Assembly: GCF_035917675.1 (NCBI RefSeq)
Contig: NZ_CP109104.1
Span: forward strand, 1,798,001-1,862,000
Length of the DNA: 64,000 bases
Direction: 5' to 3'
Origin: Streptomyces sp. NBC_01775
GTDB lineage: Bacteria; Actinomycetota; Actinomycetes; Streptomycetales; Streptomycetaceae
In this document: positions 36,564 to 45,125 of the stretch, in pieces
Layout: each line of letters opens with the position of its first letter
Position numbering within the stretch: the first letter of the stretch is position 1
Made by a program: the position numbers and the translations under genes
The notes under the pieces: generated by a model
What the model was told of the DNA's origin: nothing
The model's input: only the letters and a program-made list of their open reading frames with translations
Databases searched by the model: none

Positions 36564-38307
36564 GGGCGTCTCCCCGGTCTGTGGCCCCGGCTCTGGCCCT
36601 CAGAGCCGAACCGCCCGGTGGCGGGTGGTCCGCGACGTACGCGGTGCCGGGCCGGCACCAGGTCTTCGCCTGGCAGCCGTGGCAGTGGCGCCCGGTCCTC
36701 GGCTCGTACGTGGTGTCGTCCAGGAGTGGCTGCGCGAGTTCGGCGATGACCGCACGGGCTTCGTCGACGGTCTTGGCGTGGCCCGGATCGATACGTTCGA
36801 GGCGGCTCTCTCTGTGGCCCGCACGCAGGTGTTCCAACTCGACCCAGGAGCGCCGGGGGTCGCTGCCGAGGGCGCCCGCGTGGAACAGCAGGACTCCGAG
36901 CGCGAGTTGGGGATAGGAACGGAGCAGCGAATCCCTCTCCCACAGCGGTCCCGCCGCCGTCTTGGTTTCTCGCCAGATCCACCGGCCGCGCTGCGTGTAC
37001 ACCAGATCGGGCACGGCGAGCACGATGATGTCGAGTTCGGGAATGTACGCCGTCACACGGTGCTGTACGCGTACCTGCTCGTCGGGTGCGAGCCCGTCGA
37101 GCGGGCAGAGCAGCCGGTGTTCGCCGAGCATTCCGGCGGCCTCCCGCGTGGACTCGTCGTCGAGACCCGTCTTGGCCCGTATCCCGGCGGCGTCCAGCGG
37201 CTGACGTTCGCGACAGCCCCTCACCGGCCGCTCGCCGTGCCGTTCGTTCAGCAAGGCGTCGACGGCCCGGCCACGCAGCGCGCCCCGGCCCTCTTCAGCC
37301 AGGTCGTTCAGGTGCAGCTGCCGGACCAGGTGGTATTGGGCCGGGCATTCGCCGTGCAGGCGCAGATCCCAGGCAGAGACGGACCGGCGCTGGCGGGCGA
37401 CCGTCTGGGGCTTGCCGCCCCAGAGTTCCGGGGTGCGCTTGAGGTCCGCGCATCCGGCGATGGCCTTGCAGCCGACGCAGCTCTCGCCCGGCCGCGTGCC
37501 GCCTCCCGTCGCAGCGGCTTGGAAGGCGGGTGCTGCATCGGTCCGGAACCGCTCCTGCGCCTGGGCCCGGCCTTCGGTGAGAAGCGGGAAGTGACTGCCG
37601 TCCGCGCATCCGAAATCGAAGACGCGGACCAGGTCGGGGAGGCCTGTGTTGTCGGTAGCGGTTGGTGGGGGCTCGCTGCGTGCCTTGCGCCTGGGCGTGG
37701 GCGCTCCGTACGCCATGACATGGGCCACGGCTGCCAGTTCCGCTGCCGGACGGCTCTCCTTGGCGTGACCCAGGGAGGGGATCCACAGATCCCTGACCGA
37801 TCCGTCGGCGGAAGCGTACGCCCGCCCCCAGACCGTGTGCTCGTACTGTCGCGCACCACGCGCGTCCGCGACATCTCGCCGGTCGGTCCGCACCGTCCAC
37901 TGCTGCTTGACAGGTGCGGTCGGCGGCAGTCCCGCCGCATTGGCGGCGGTCTGCTCCAGGGCTCGCGCGGCTGCGTAACGCTCCAGCGCGTGGGCGGTCC
38001 AGGCCAGCAGGGCGGGGTGAACCGGCGCGCCCCATCCCTGGAACGGACCGCGGGTGCCGCGGAGTTCCTCGCGCACCTGCTCAAGGGACCAGCCGCTGTG
38101 CTCCCACAGGTCGAGAGCCGTGAAGAGCGGCCCGAACGCGAATTCCTCACGCGGAGAGGGGCGGTAGGGCACGGGTGGGTCTGCCACCAGCAGGGGCCGC
38201 ATCGCGGTGCGCTGGTGGGTGGGACAGGCCGCGGCATCGGGCCTGGCCATGCGGGGACTTGCCTTGATCAGCCAATCGTGGCCAGCGGTGCCGGGCGGTT
38301 TCTGCAT
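36556..38307 (-). CDS. Cas4/AddB-like PD-(D/E)XK nuclease with Cys clusters
   Basis: About 583 residues from ATG at 38307, preceded by ACGGGGGT; an ATG at 38331 would add eight residues but has no ribosome site. The nuclease core is PDLVYTQRGRWIWRETKTAAG (read as PDLVY...ETK) near residue 431-450, the D and E-x-K of the RecB/Cas4 family. Two cysteine pairs flank it: CVGCKAIAGC near 275-284 and CHGCQAKTWC near 543-552, an arrangement like the Fe-S-bound Cas4 and AddB nucleases. It is the first gene of the pPIWI-RE operon. It is not part of the canonical three-gene set, so it looks like an added end-processing nuclease. The divergent promoter region with the 17-bp motif lies upstream. Confidence 0.82.
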   Translation of the reverse strand: MQKPPGTAGHDWLIKASPRMARPDAAACPTHQRTAMRPLLVADPPVPYRPSPREEFAFGPLFTALDLWEHSGWSLEQVREELRGTRGPFQGWGAPVHPALLAWTAHALERYAAARALEQTAANAAGLPPTAPVKQQWTVRTDRRDVADARGARQYEHTVWGRAYASADGSVRDLWIPSLGHAKESRPAAELAAVAHVMAYGAPTPRRKARSEPPPTATDNTGLPDLVRVFDFGCADGSHFPLLTEGRAQAQERFRTDAAPAFQAAATGGGTRPGESCVGCKAIAGCADLKRTPELWGGKPQTVARQRRSVSAWDLRLHGECPAQYHLVRQLHLNDLAEEGRGALRGRAVDALLNERHGERPVRGCRERQPLDAAGIRAKTGLDDESTREAAGMLGEHRLLCPLDGLAPDEQVRVQHRVTAYIPELDIIVLAVPDLVYTQRGRWIWRETKTAAGPLWERDSLLRSYPQLALGVLLFHAGALGSDPRRSWVELEHLRAGHRESRLERIDPGHAKTVDEARAVIAELAQPLLDDTTYEPRTGRHCHGCQAKTWCRPGTAYVADHPPPGGSALRARAGATDRGDAHA

Positions 38308-38395
38308 GGTGACCCCCGTGGAGGGCGGCATGGACAGGAGGAGCGCTGTCCCGGAGCAACGGGACTCCGGGTACTCTCAGAGCATGGCATACATC

Positions 38396-38412
38396 TGTGA
38401 ACTAAGTCCACG
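38396..38412. promoter_or_regulatory. Operator-like motif, copy 1 (pPIWI-RE / kinase 2)
   Basis: TGTGAACTAAGTCCACG, a near-palindrome around AACTNAGT, lies between the divergent Cas4-like gene (89 bases to its start) and kinase 2 (73 bases to its start). It matches the other copies at 42184, 44454 and 58873. A shared operator or activator site is inferred; no -10 box is obvious in either direction. Confidence 0.6.
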
Positions 38413-38484
38413 CACACCACATCCCCCGAGTTCTTCACGCTACTCTGGTGCGCGAGACGATGCAGGCGTACGAAGGGGTGCGCG

Positions 38485-39969
38485 GTGAGCGCAGAGGAAC
38501 ACAGGCCCGGCGCAAGGGAACTGGTCGACGGGCGGTACGAGTTGGACACGCCCCTGGGCCGGGGCGGCATGGCTCAGGTATGGCAGGCTTGTGAGGTGTC
38601 CACCGGCCGGAACGTGGCGGTCAAGTTCCTCCGCCTGGACTCAGAGGACCTGCGCCGACTCGACACGCGCGAGCTGCGGGCCGAGCTCGCTGTGCTTTAT
38701 GCGCGGTTCCGGCGCGAGGCCGAGCTCCTCAGCAGCCTCGACCATTCGGGCATCCCGGAGCTGTACGGACATGGCCTGCACCGGGACATGCCGTACATCG
38801 CCATGCGCTTGGTGACCGGTGTGACGCTGCGGTCCTTCCTCGACGAGCACAACACCCTCCCTCTCGCCCCGGCGATCGCCGTCGCCGCACAGGCGGCGGA
38901 GGCGCTAGCCTGCGCGCACACCCACCCTGTCGTGCACCGGGACCTCAAACCGCAGAACATCATGATCGACGACGAAGGGGTGGTCACCCTCATCGACTTC
39001 GGCATCGCCAAGCCGCTGCGCGCCGACGCGACGCGGTACACGGCGCACGGCTCGACACTGGGCAGCCGCGGATACCAGGCACCCGAGCAGATCATGGAGA
39101 AGGAACCCACTGCCCGGACGGACATATATTCCTTCGGCTGTGTCGTCTACGAACTCCTCGCAGGCCGCCCACCGTTCCCGCTCGGCGAGGACTCCGGCCT
39201 GATCGGCAAGCACCTCTATGAGGACCCTCCCCCGCCGGGCGTGTACACCGCTGGGGTCCCCGAGGCCCTTGACGATCTGGTACTGCGCATGCTCGACAAG
39301 GTCCCCGAGCGGCGCCCCGCCATCGGCGAAGTCCTGGACGTCTTCGCACCGTTCTGCCCCCGGCCGGGTGATCCGGAACCTCGCCCCCGCACCCACCCGG
39401 ACCCTACCGCCCCCTGCCGGCGACCGAAGGACCGATCGGTGGCCTCCCGGCCGGTCGCCGCCGCGCCTCCGTCTCCTTCCAGTCCGGGCCAGGACGAATG
39501 GCTCGACGTTCGCGTGGTGCAACAGCTTTGCGCAACGGCCGAGCAGGAGCTCTATGAGGGGGAGCCGGGCGAGGCCACCCGCAGCCTCCAGGGGATGACG
39601 GGGCGCGTCCGCCAAGAATGGGGATCCCGTCGTCCTCTCGTTCGCCGCGTGTGGCGGCTGGCGGCGGACGGGCTCCGGTTGGCCGGTGACTTCGGGGCCG
39701 CGGCACCTCTCTACCAGGACATCGACAGCGGTCTCCTGCACGGTGAAGGGCCGGCCGAGCGGGCCGAGCGGGCTGTCCTCCGGCTACGGGTCGCGGAGTG
39801 CCGGCTCGCCTTCGGCGAGATGGCGGCGGCGATCGAGGCGGTCCAGGCGGCAGGGCATACGGCCGCTGGCCTGCCCGCGCCGTACGCGACGCGGGTGGAG
39901 GACGAACGACGCGCTGTGGACGAGCAGATCACGGCCCGGCTCGCCGACCCCGAAAGCACGGACCTGTGA
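38485..39969 (+). CDS. Cytosolic Ser/Thr protein kinase with C-terminal helical repeats (kinase 2)
   Basis: A 494-residue Hanks-type kinase from GTG at 38485 with GAAGGGG nine bases upstream. Glycine loop GRGGMAQVW (25-33), K47 in VAVKFL, HRDLKPQN at 151-158, DFG at 171-173 and YQAPEQ are all present, so activity is expected. A Pro-rich linker (about 300-340) precedes a TPR-like tail (QQLCATAEQELYEGEPGEAT, DFGAAAPLYQDID). No transmembrane segment is present. Architecture and size parallel kinase 1 at 9716. It is divergent from the pPIWI-RE operon across about 180 bases that hold one operator-like motif, so the two are likely co-regulated. Phosphorylation of a defence component, as in PglW or Stk2, is inference. 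Confidence 0.93.
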   Translation: MSAEEHRPGARELVDGRYELDTPLGRGGMAQVWQACEVSTGRNVAVKFLRLDSEDLRRLDTRELRAELAVLYARFRREAELLSSLDHSGIPELYGHGLHRDMPYIAMRLVTGVTLRSFLDEHNTLPLAPAIAVAAQAAEALACAHTHPVVHRDLKPQNIMIDDEGVVTLIDFGIAKPLRADATRYTAHGSTLGSRGYQAPEQIMEKEPTARTDIYSFGCVVYELLAGRPPFPLGEDSGLIGKHLYEDPPPPGVYTAGVPEALDDLVLRMLDKVPERRPAIGEVLDVFAPFCPRPGDPEPRPRTHPDPTAPCRRPKDRSVASRPVAAAPPSPSSPGQDEWLDVRVVQQLCATAEQELYEGEPGEATRSLQGMTGRVRQEWGSRRPLVRRVWRLAADGLRLAGDFGAAAPLYQDIDSGLLHGEGPAERAERAVLRLRVAECRLAFGEMAAAIEAVQAAGHTAAGLPAPYATRVEDERRAVDEQITARLADPESTDL

Positions 39970-40052
39970 GGGGCGGGCGCGCGTTGCGGGGGCGCGCGAT
40001 GCATGGAGCCCGGCACGCGAACGCGGACAAGTGACGAAAGAGCCCGGCGCTT

Positions 40053-42083
40053 CTACTCCCCGCCCGACAGCCGTCCGGCCGCCAGCTCGTCACCGAGCCC
40101 GCGGGCAAGTCCCCTCCCGAGAGCGTGTGTTCGAAGCACCATCTGCTCGAACTCGGCCAGTTCCCGGAACGCCGCCCCGTAACGGCGCTGCTCGACGAGG
40201 GGCACCTGGCGGACCTGTAGTCGCCGGACGTCGATCCGGGAGGAGCTCGTCGTGTGCGTTCCGGCCTGCCTGGCGTTGGCCGGGGCCCGCAGTGAGCCGG
40301 CCAGGAACCAGGCGTCGAGCTGATCGGGGTGCACCCGTACGGCGTGCAATTGAGGGCCGAGTACCGTCGGCTGCCCCTCATGGACCCAGGCCGAGAACGC
40401 CCGTGCCACTCCGACGACCACGACCTCTCCGGGTTCGGCCACCACGGCCCCGGATGCCCGCACGTCCTCGGGCGCGAGCCAGCCGCGGGACTCGCCCTCC
40501 GTGTACAGGTCGGGGACGGTGAGCAGGGGGACTCCGTCGCCGGGCGGCTGCCCTTCGCCCACTGTTCCCTCGGGTGGTTGCTGACCGCTGCGGAGAGTGA
40601 GGGCCCCGGCACGGGTGAGTTCGGCGACTGTGGTCGCCGTCGGCGTCTCCGTCGCATCGGCCGTGAGGTTGAGCGCCGCGAGCCGGCCGCAGGACGTGCC
40701 CAGGTCGGTGACCAGTTTCCCGAACTCCTGCCAGGATTTCGCCAGTCGGAGTGCTGTGTCCGAGGAGGACGGGGCGATATGGCGCCCCGGAGTGAGGTCG
40801 ACCTCGTGGTCGAGAAGGTCGATCACGGGCACTCTGGTCACGTAGTCGGAGGCCCCGGCCTCGGACTCCCCCCGCGAGTCCCGCGAGTCCGGCGCAGCGA
40901 AGGCGTCGCGCACGAACGACCCGATCGCCCCCCAGTCCGGGGTGGCCTCGCGGCCCGGGGTACGCGGGAAGCGGGAAGCCGCGTCAGCCAACAGGAGCCT
41001 CTCTCCAGCCCGCGGTCCTTCCTTCGGAACGGGGGTTCTCAGAACCCACAGATGCAACGAGACGCTGTGCGGCGCCGCGCACCCCGGTGGCAGCGCGACG
41101 ACGGCCCGCAGGTGTCCGGTGCGCAACAGCGACCCCCGGATGCGCCGGCCCGCCTTCCGGGCCGCCACCGCGGGGGGCAGCAGCAGTACGGCGCTCCCGC
41201 CAGGCCGCAGCCGAGCCAGGCAGTGCTGGACCCAGGCGAGTTCGGGTTCGGTGCGCGGGGGCAGACCGTGGCTCCAACGTGCATCGGTGGCCAGCTCCTC
41301 GTATCCCCAGTCGCGTTCGTTGAAGGGGGGGTTGCACAGAACGATGTCGGCGGCGGTGCCGGCGAAGGGGTCGGTACGCAGGGAGTCGGCGGACCGTACA
41401 TCGATCAGTGGCGCAGCCGCTTCACGGGCCGCGAATCCGAGCCGTAGGCGCACGTCCGTCAGCGCGGAAAGGACCGGGTCGCGGTCACCGCCGATCAGGG
41501 CCGCAGCGCCCGCCACGGCAGAAAGCAGATGGCCGGTGCCGCAGGCCGGGTCCATGACCGTCACACCGCCTCCGTCGTCCAGCGGTCGTGTGGCCGCACG
41601 CAGGGCCAGGTCCGCCATGAGGGTGGCCAGCGGCGCCGGGGTCGTCACGATCTGCCGCACATGGAGGTCGAGCCATCGGCGCAGCAGGAACTCGAAGGTC
41701 TCCGTTCCCCCGTCGCGCCGCCCGGCCTCCACCGCCTTCTCGATCAGACAGCGCGCGTCATCCGGAAACCCACCGCCCGCTGCCCCGAGCCCAGCGAGCC
41801 GACGCCCCACTTCCGTGATGGCGAACCCGGTCTCGTCACGTCCTCCGAGCGCCTCGAACTGGGGCCAGAGCCACTCCCGTTCCGCGGACTCCTTGAACTT
41901 TCCGTTCTCGCGGAGCCATGCCTCGACCTCGCCCATGGAGAATTGCGGACTCACATCCGTGCCGCTGATCCGCTCCGGGAACGTGGCATGACGCCGCCGC
42001 CAGTTGCTCACCGCGGCCCGCCCCACACCCGCGAGGCGGGCGATTTCGGCCAAGGTCACCGGTACAACACGCGACGACGACAT
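40053..42083 (-). CDS. N6-adenine DNA methyltransferase (HsdM-like, with HTH and target-recognition region)
   Basis: About 676 residues from ATG at 42083 with GGGAG six bases upstream; a GTG lies at 42089. The N-terminus is a helix-turn-helix (TLAEIARLAGVGRAAVSNWR), followed by a helical domain. SAM motif I is MDPACGTGHLL near 178-188 and the catalytic motif IV is NPPF near 249. The C-terminal 200 residues (GQQPPEGTVGEGQ, LTVPDLYTEGES, AWFLAGSLRAPANARQA, SSRIDVRRLQVRQVPL) resemble half of a type I S subunit, so it may recognise its own target, as type IIG or HsdM-S fusions do. No nuclease domain is present and no HsdR lies beside it. It has its own upstream operator-like motif. Self-DNA marking for the neighbouring nucleases is inferred. 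Confidence 0.88.
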   Translation of the reverse strand: MSSSRVVPVTLAEIARLAGVGRAAVSNWRRRHATFPERISGTDVSPQFSMGEVEAWLRENGKFKESAEREWLWPQFEALGGRDETGFAITEVGRRLAGLGAAGGGFPDDARCLIEKAVEAGRRDGGTETFEFLLRRWLDLHVRQIVTTPAPLATLMADLALRAATRPLDDGGGVTVMDPACGTGHLLSAVAGAAALIGGDRDPVLSALTDVRLRLGFAAREAAAPLIDVRSADSLRTDPFAGTAADIVLCNPPFNERDWGYEELATDARWSHGLPPRTEPELAWVQHCLARLRPGGSAVLLLPPAVAARKAGRRIRGSLLRTGHLRAVVALPPGCAAPHSVSLHLWVLRTPVPKEGPRAGERLLLADAASRFPRTPGREATPDWGAIGSFVRDAFAAPDSRDSRGESEAGASDYVTRVPVIDLLDHEVDLTPGRHIAPSSSDTALRLAKSWQEFGKLVTDLGTSCGRLAALNLTADATETPTATTVAELTRAGALTLRSGQQPPEGTVGEGQPPGDGVPLLTVPDLYTEGESRGWLAPEDVRASGAVVAEPGEVVVVGVARAFSAWVHEGQPTVLGPQLHAVRVHPDQLDAWFLAGSLRAPANARQAGTHTTSSSRIDVRRLQVRQVPLVEQRRYGAAFRELAEFEQMVLRTHALGRGLARGLGDELAAGRLSGGE

Positions 42084-42183
42084 CTGCACTCCCAGGCACT
42101 TTCGATCGAGCGAGGACCATCCCTCTGCGAGGGGCTCAGGATCAAGCCACCCATGCCCTCCGATGCCGTCAGGCTACTATGCC

Positions 42184-42200
42184 CATTGACTTTGTTCACA
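42184..42200. promoter_or_regulatory. Operator-like motif, copy 2 (methylase)
   Basis: CATTGACTTTGTTCACA on the plus strand, that is TGTGAACAAAGTCAATG toward the methylase whose start is about 100 bases away. A TAGCCT sequence 18 bases after TGTGAA (minus strand) could be a -10 element. It differs from copy 4 at only two positions. Confidence 0.6.
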
Positions 42201-42262
42201 GGCCGTACACGACGGTCGCGCACCCCCTCCACCCCTACGGCCCTTACTGTGCCGCCCCGCGC

Positions 42263-44416
42263 TCACCTCACTCCGTCGAGGAACTCGCTCGGCCGACCGC
42301 TGTATGACGCGTAGAGCCCCTCCCTGGCCCGGGTGCAGGCCACGAACAGCAGACACCGCTCGGCCGCCAGGTCCGTCGCATGCTGCAACCGGTCCACTCC
42401 GAGCGGCGTCACCGCGGCCTGGAGCGGAAAGGCGGAGGCCGTCACCCCGGCCACGGCCACACAACGGAACTCCAGCCCCTTGAGACTGTGCAGGCTCGAC
42501 ACCCGGACCCCCACCGTGTCCTCCGGGTCACCGTCCTTCACCTGTACGACCGGCAGCCCGGCCTCGTCGAGCCGGTCTCCCAGGCGCGCGGTCCGGGTGT
42601 GGAAGCGGGCGCAGACCGCGATCTCGGAAGGGGCTACACCTGCCTCCACCCAGTCGAGGACGCGCCGGACCACGGCCTCGTCCTCAGCCTGCTCCGTGCC
42701 GTGCCCCTCGCACACGGGCTGCGCCCCGTGCAGCAGCGAGCGGTATCCGGCCAGTGAGTCCCGGTCGTCCCCGGTCAGGTCGGCGACCGGTTCCCCGTCG
42801 AGCAGCGCCCGGGACCAGCGCAGGATCTCCTCCGTGGAACGGTAGTTGAGCCGCAGCCGGGCCCCGCGCCCGGTGACGGAGATCCCGAGTGAGCGCAGCG
42901 AGACCCGCGCGTCGTAGATCCGCTGGTGCGGGTCGCCGGTGACGAAGAGGTCGTCAGGACCCTCCGGGACCAGGGCCCGGAGCAGACGCCACTGTGCGGG
43001 GTGCAGGTCCTGCGCCTCATCCACCACCACATGGTCGTACGCGGGGCCCTCGCCGGGCTTGTCCCGCAGCAGCCGTGCGGCCTGGGCGCACAGCTGGAGC
43101 CAGGTGCAGGCCCGGTCGCGGTCGAGCTCGTCCTCGAACCGCGCCACGGCTTGCCATATGCGCTCCCGCTGCGCCCGCCCGAGGGCACTGCCGCGTCCGC
43201 GCCGCAGACAGTCGCGGTACTCGCTGTGAGCGCGCAGGTCCTGCGCCAGGACGACGTGCCGGTACTCCTGGGCGAGAAAGGCGTCGTTCCAAGGTAGTTC
43301 GAGCGTGCGGGCCAGTCGCTGCCAGCGGAGCCGCTCGTCCTTGTCGCCGAGGGCCGTGCCGGGATTGCCGCTCAGCTTCCGCACGGTGCGCTGGGCGAGC
43401 GCGTCGACGGTGGTGACGGTGACGCGGCCGAGGAGCGCCCGGTCGTGGTCGAGAAGGAGCGCGAGCCCGCTGCGCAGCGAACGGGCAAGTGCGCCGGTGT
43501 ACGTCGTGAGCAGGATGCGGGAGTCGGGCGAGCGGCCGAGGAGGTGCTTGACCCGGTGCAGGGCGACGACGGTCTTCCCGGTGCCGGGCCCTCCGGTGAT
43601 CTGGGCGGGGCCCGCGTAGCTGGGCCGGTAGGCGATGCGCCGCTGGGCGGGGTGAAGAAAGACTCGCCAGGCGTCGAAGGGCTTGGCGAGGATGTCGGCG
43701 AGTTCCTCAGGCCCTGTGACCAGGGCGATCCGGCTTCGGGTGCGACCGACGGCGGTGGCCAGCTCGCCCTGTGCCGTAGCCCCGTCGTCGGACGTGCTCT
43801 CCCGGGCGGTGACGGCGACCAGGTCGCGGTAGATGTCTTCGGCCTTGAACCCCTCGGCGAGCAGCCAGAGCGCCTCGAACTGGTCCTCGGGCATCAGCGA
43901 GCCGAATGCCTCCAGCTGCGCTTTGCCGGTGATGGTGCGGGCGGCGCGAAGGGTGACGTCGTCGACGCCGAGATGCCCGAGCACGCTGTCCGACCAGGAG
44001 GCGAACAGGAGTTGAGGCGCGGCCTCCGCCTCCTGCGCGAAGAGCGGGGTGACCTGTTCCATGGCGGTCAGATCGCGCACTTCGAGGCAACGCGTCACGG
44101 CATTGACCGTGTAGAGCCGGCGCTTGGCCCAGGAGTACGCCTTGTCGTGGGAGACCACGTGCACGAAGACGAAGACGTCGCTGCCGTCGTCGGGGGCGAG
44201 CAGTACGATGCGCAGCCCGTCGTCGACGCGGATGGTACGCATACGCGGGTCGCGCGAGCCGACCACCGACTCCAGGTGAAGCCCCTTGTCCGCGTGGAGC
44301 TGATGGGTGGTCAACTGCTGAAACTTCCCCATCGCCTTGTGGACCCGGGCGCGGGCCGGCTTGTCGAGCCGGTCCACGCCCTCCCAGAAGGTGTTGGTGA
44401 TCGCGATCTGCGGCAT
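42263..44416 (-). CDS. UvrD/Rep-family helicase with RelE/ParE-like N-terminal domain
   Basis: A 717-residue protein from ATG at 44416, which has a perfect GAAGGAG site; an upstream TTG at 44434 is less likely. The first 100 residues (ITNTFWEGVDRLDKPARARV, HLESVVGSRDPRMRTIRVDD, VFVFVHVVSHDKAYSWAKRR) have the pattern of the RelE/ParE toxin fold. A 150-residue helical spacer follows. The superfamily 1 helicase has Walker A TGGPGTGKTVV near 272, DEAQD near 462, LRLNYRSTEEI near 525 and a C-terminal VACTRAREGLY motif VI, so the motor looks complete. It is immediately upstream of the methylase on the same strand but has its own operator-like motif. Whether the N-terminus is an RNase or only a structural module cannot be told. 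Confidence 0.88.
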   Translation of the reverse strand: MPQIAITNTFWEGVDRLDKPARARVHKAMGKFQQLTTHQLHADKGLHLESVVGSRDPRMRTIRVDDGLRIVLLAPDDGSDVFVFVHVVSHDKAYSWAKRRLYTVNAVTRCLEVRDLTAMEQVTPLFAQEAEAAPQLLFASWSDSVLGHLGVDDVTLRAARTITGKAQLEAFGSLMPEDQFEALWLLAEGFKAEDIYRDLVAVTARESTSDDGATAQGELATAVGRTRSRIALVTGPEELADILAKPFDAWRVFLHPAQRRIAYRPSYAGPAQITGGPGTGKTVVALHRVKHLLGRSPDSRILLTTYTGALARSLRSGLALLLDHDRALLGRVTVTTVDALAQRTVRKLSGNPGTALGDKDERLRWQRLARTLELPWNDAFLAQEYRHVVLAQDLRAHSEYRDCLRRGRGSALGRAQRERIWQAVARFEDELDRDRACTWLQLCAQAARLLRDKPGEGPAYDHVVVDEAQDLHPAQWRLLRALVPEGPDDLFVTGDPHQRIYDARVSLRSLGISVTGRGARLRLNYRSTEEILRWSRALLDGEPVADLTGDDRDSLAGYRSLLHGAQPVCEGHGTEQAEDEAVVRRVLDWVEAGVAPSEIAVCARFHTRTARLGDRLDEAGLPVVQVKDGDPEDTVGVRVSSLHSLKGLEFRCVAVAGVTASAFPLQAAVTPLGVDRLQHATDLAAERCLLFVACTRAREGLYASYSGRPSEFLDGVR

Positions 44417-44453
44417 GCCCCACTCCTTCGCCAAGGTCCGCCATCAAGGCGGG

Positions 44454-44470
44454 CGTTGACTCAGTTTACG
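44454..44470. promoter_or_regulatory. Operator-like motif, copy 3 (RelE-UvrD helicase)
   Basis: CGTTGACTCAGTTTACG; reading toward the helicase it is CGTAAACTGAGTCAACG, ending 38 bases before the ATG at 44416. It shares AACTGAGTCAA with copy 4. The closeness to the start suggests it overlaps the promoter or transcript start. Confidence 0.6.
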
Positions 44471-44487
44471 CACTCGCGCCACTCTTT

Positions 44488-44937
44488 TCACCGACGGCAC
44501 ATGGCCCACACGGTCTTCCCGCCCGGATGGTGCGCCCGCACTCCCCAGCCGTCCGCCAGTGCCTCGACGAGGAACAGTCCGCGCCCCGACTCGCCCCCCG
44601 CGTCCGGACACTTCACCGGCTGCTGGCCCCTATGGGCGTCGGTGACCTCTACCCATAGCTCCGTCACGTCGAGCGTGACGACGAGCCGCGCGTCACGGCC
44701 GCGCACCTGGCCGTGCAGGGCGGCGTTCGCCGCCAGCTCGGCGATGAGGAGGGACGCGGTGCCCGCGAGATCGCCGTCGCCGGACTCCTCCGGTGAAAGC
44801 TGATCCGCGAGCCACCTCTCGGCGGCGTGCCGCGCGCCATGGGCGCCGAGCCGGGTGGTGCGGAAGAGGCTGCTGAAATGCATGTTGCGCGCGGCCGTGC
44901 GGGGTTCACGGGTAGCGGGCACAGATTCCTGGTTCAC
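44488..44937 (-). CDS. RsbW-like HATPase (anti-sigma factor/ATP-binding protein)
   Basis: A 149-residue protein starting with GTG at 44937 (ATG at 44883 is an alternative). It has the short GHKL ATPase fold of Streptomyces anti-sigma-like proteins: LIAELAANAALHG (N box with Asn), LWVEVTDAHRGQQPV (the G1-type D-x-H variant), and GESGRGLFLVEALADGWGVR (G2 box). It probably acts as a serine kinase or anti-sigma regulator of the RsbW type. It is divergent from the Xre regulator and DUF397 gene, the usual genomic arrangement of this trio in Streptomyces. Confidence 0.88.
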   Translation of the reverse strand: MNQESVPATREPRTAARNMHFSSLFRTTRLGAHGARHAAERWLADQLSPEESGDGDLAGTASLLIAELAANAALHGQVRGRDARLVVTLDVTELWVEVTDAHRGQQPVKCPDAGGESGRGLFLVEALADGWGVRAHHPGGKTVWAMCRR

Positions 44938-45125
44938 CTCACCGAGCGTGACGGAACGACTCTATGGTGGCGAGTAGCCCATCCAGTACGGAGGGTGACT
45001 GTCCGGTCATGCAGGCAGGCTGTCCGGGCGGACGGGGATGTTGTACGGGATGACGACCGTGACCTCGGTCGACGGTGGTCGGTAGTCGGACCGGTGACAA
45101 GCACAGAGCGGGTGGTGGGTGGGCG

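Noticed and set aside
43445..44803. 452-codon plus-strand frame opposite the UvrD helicase
   Set aside because: The minus-strand helicase motifs account for the sequence; the plus frame has no domain and no ribosome site.
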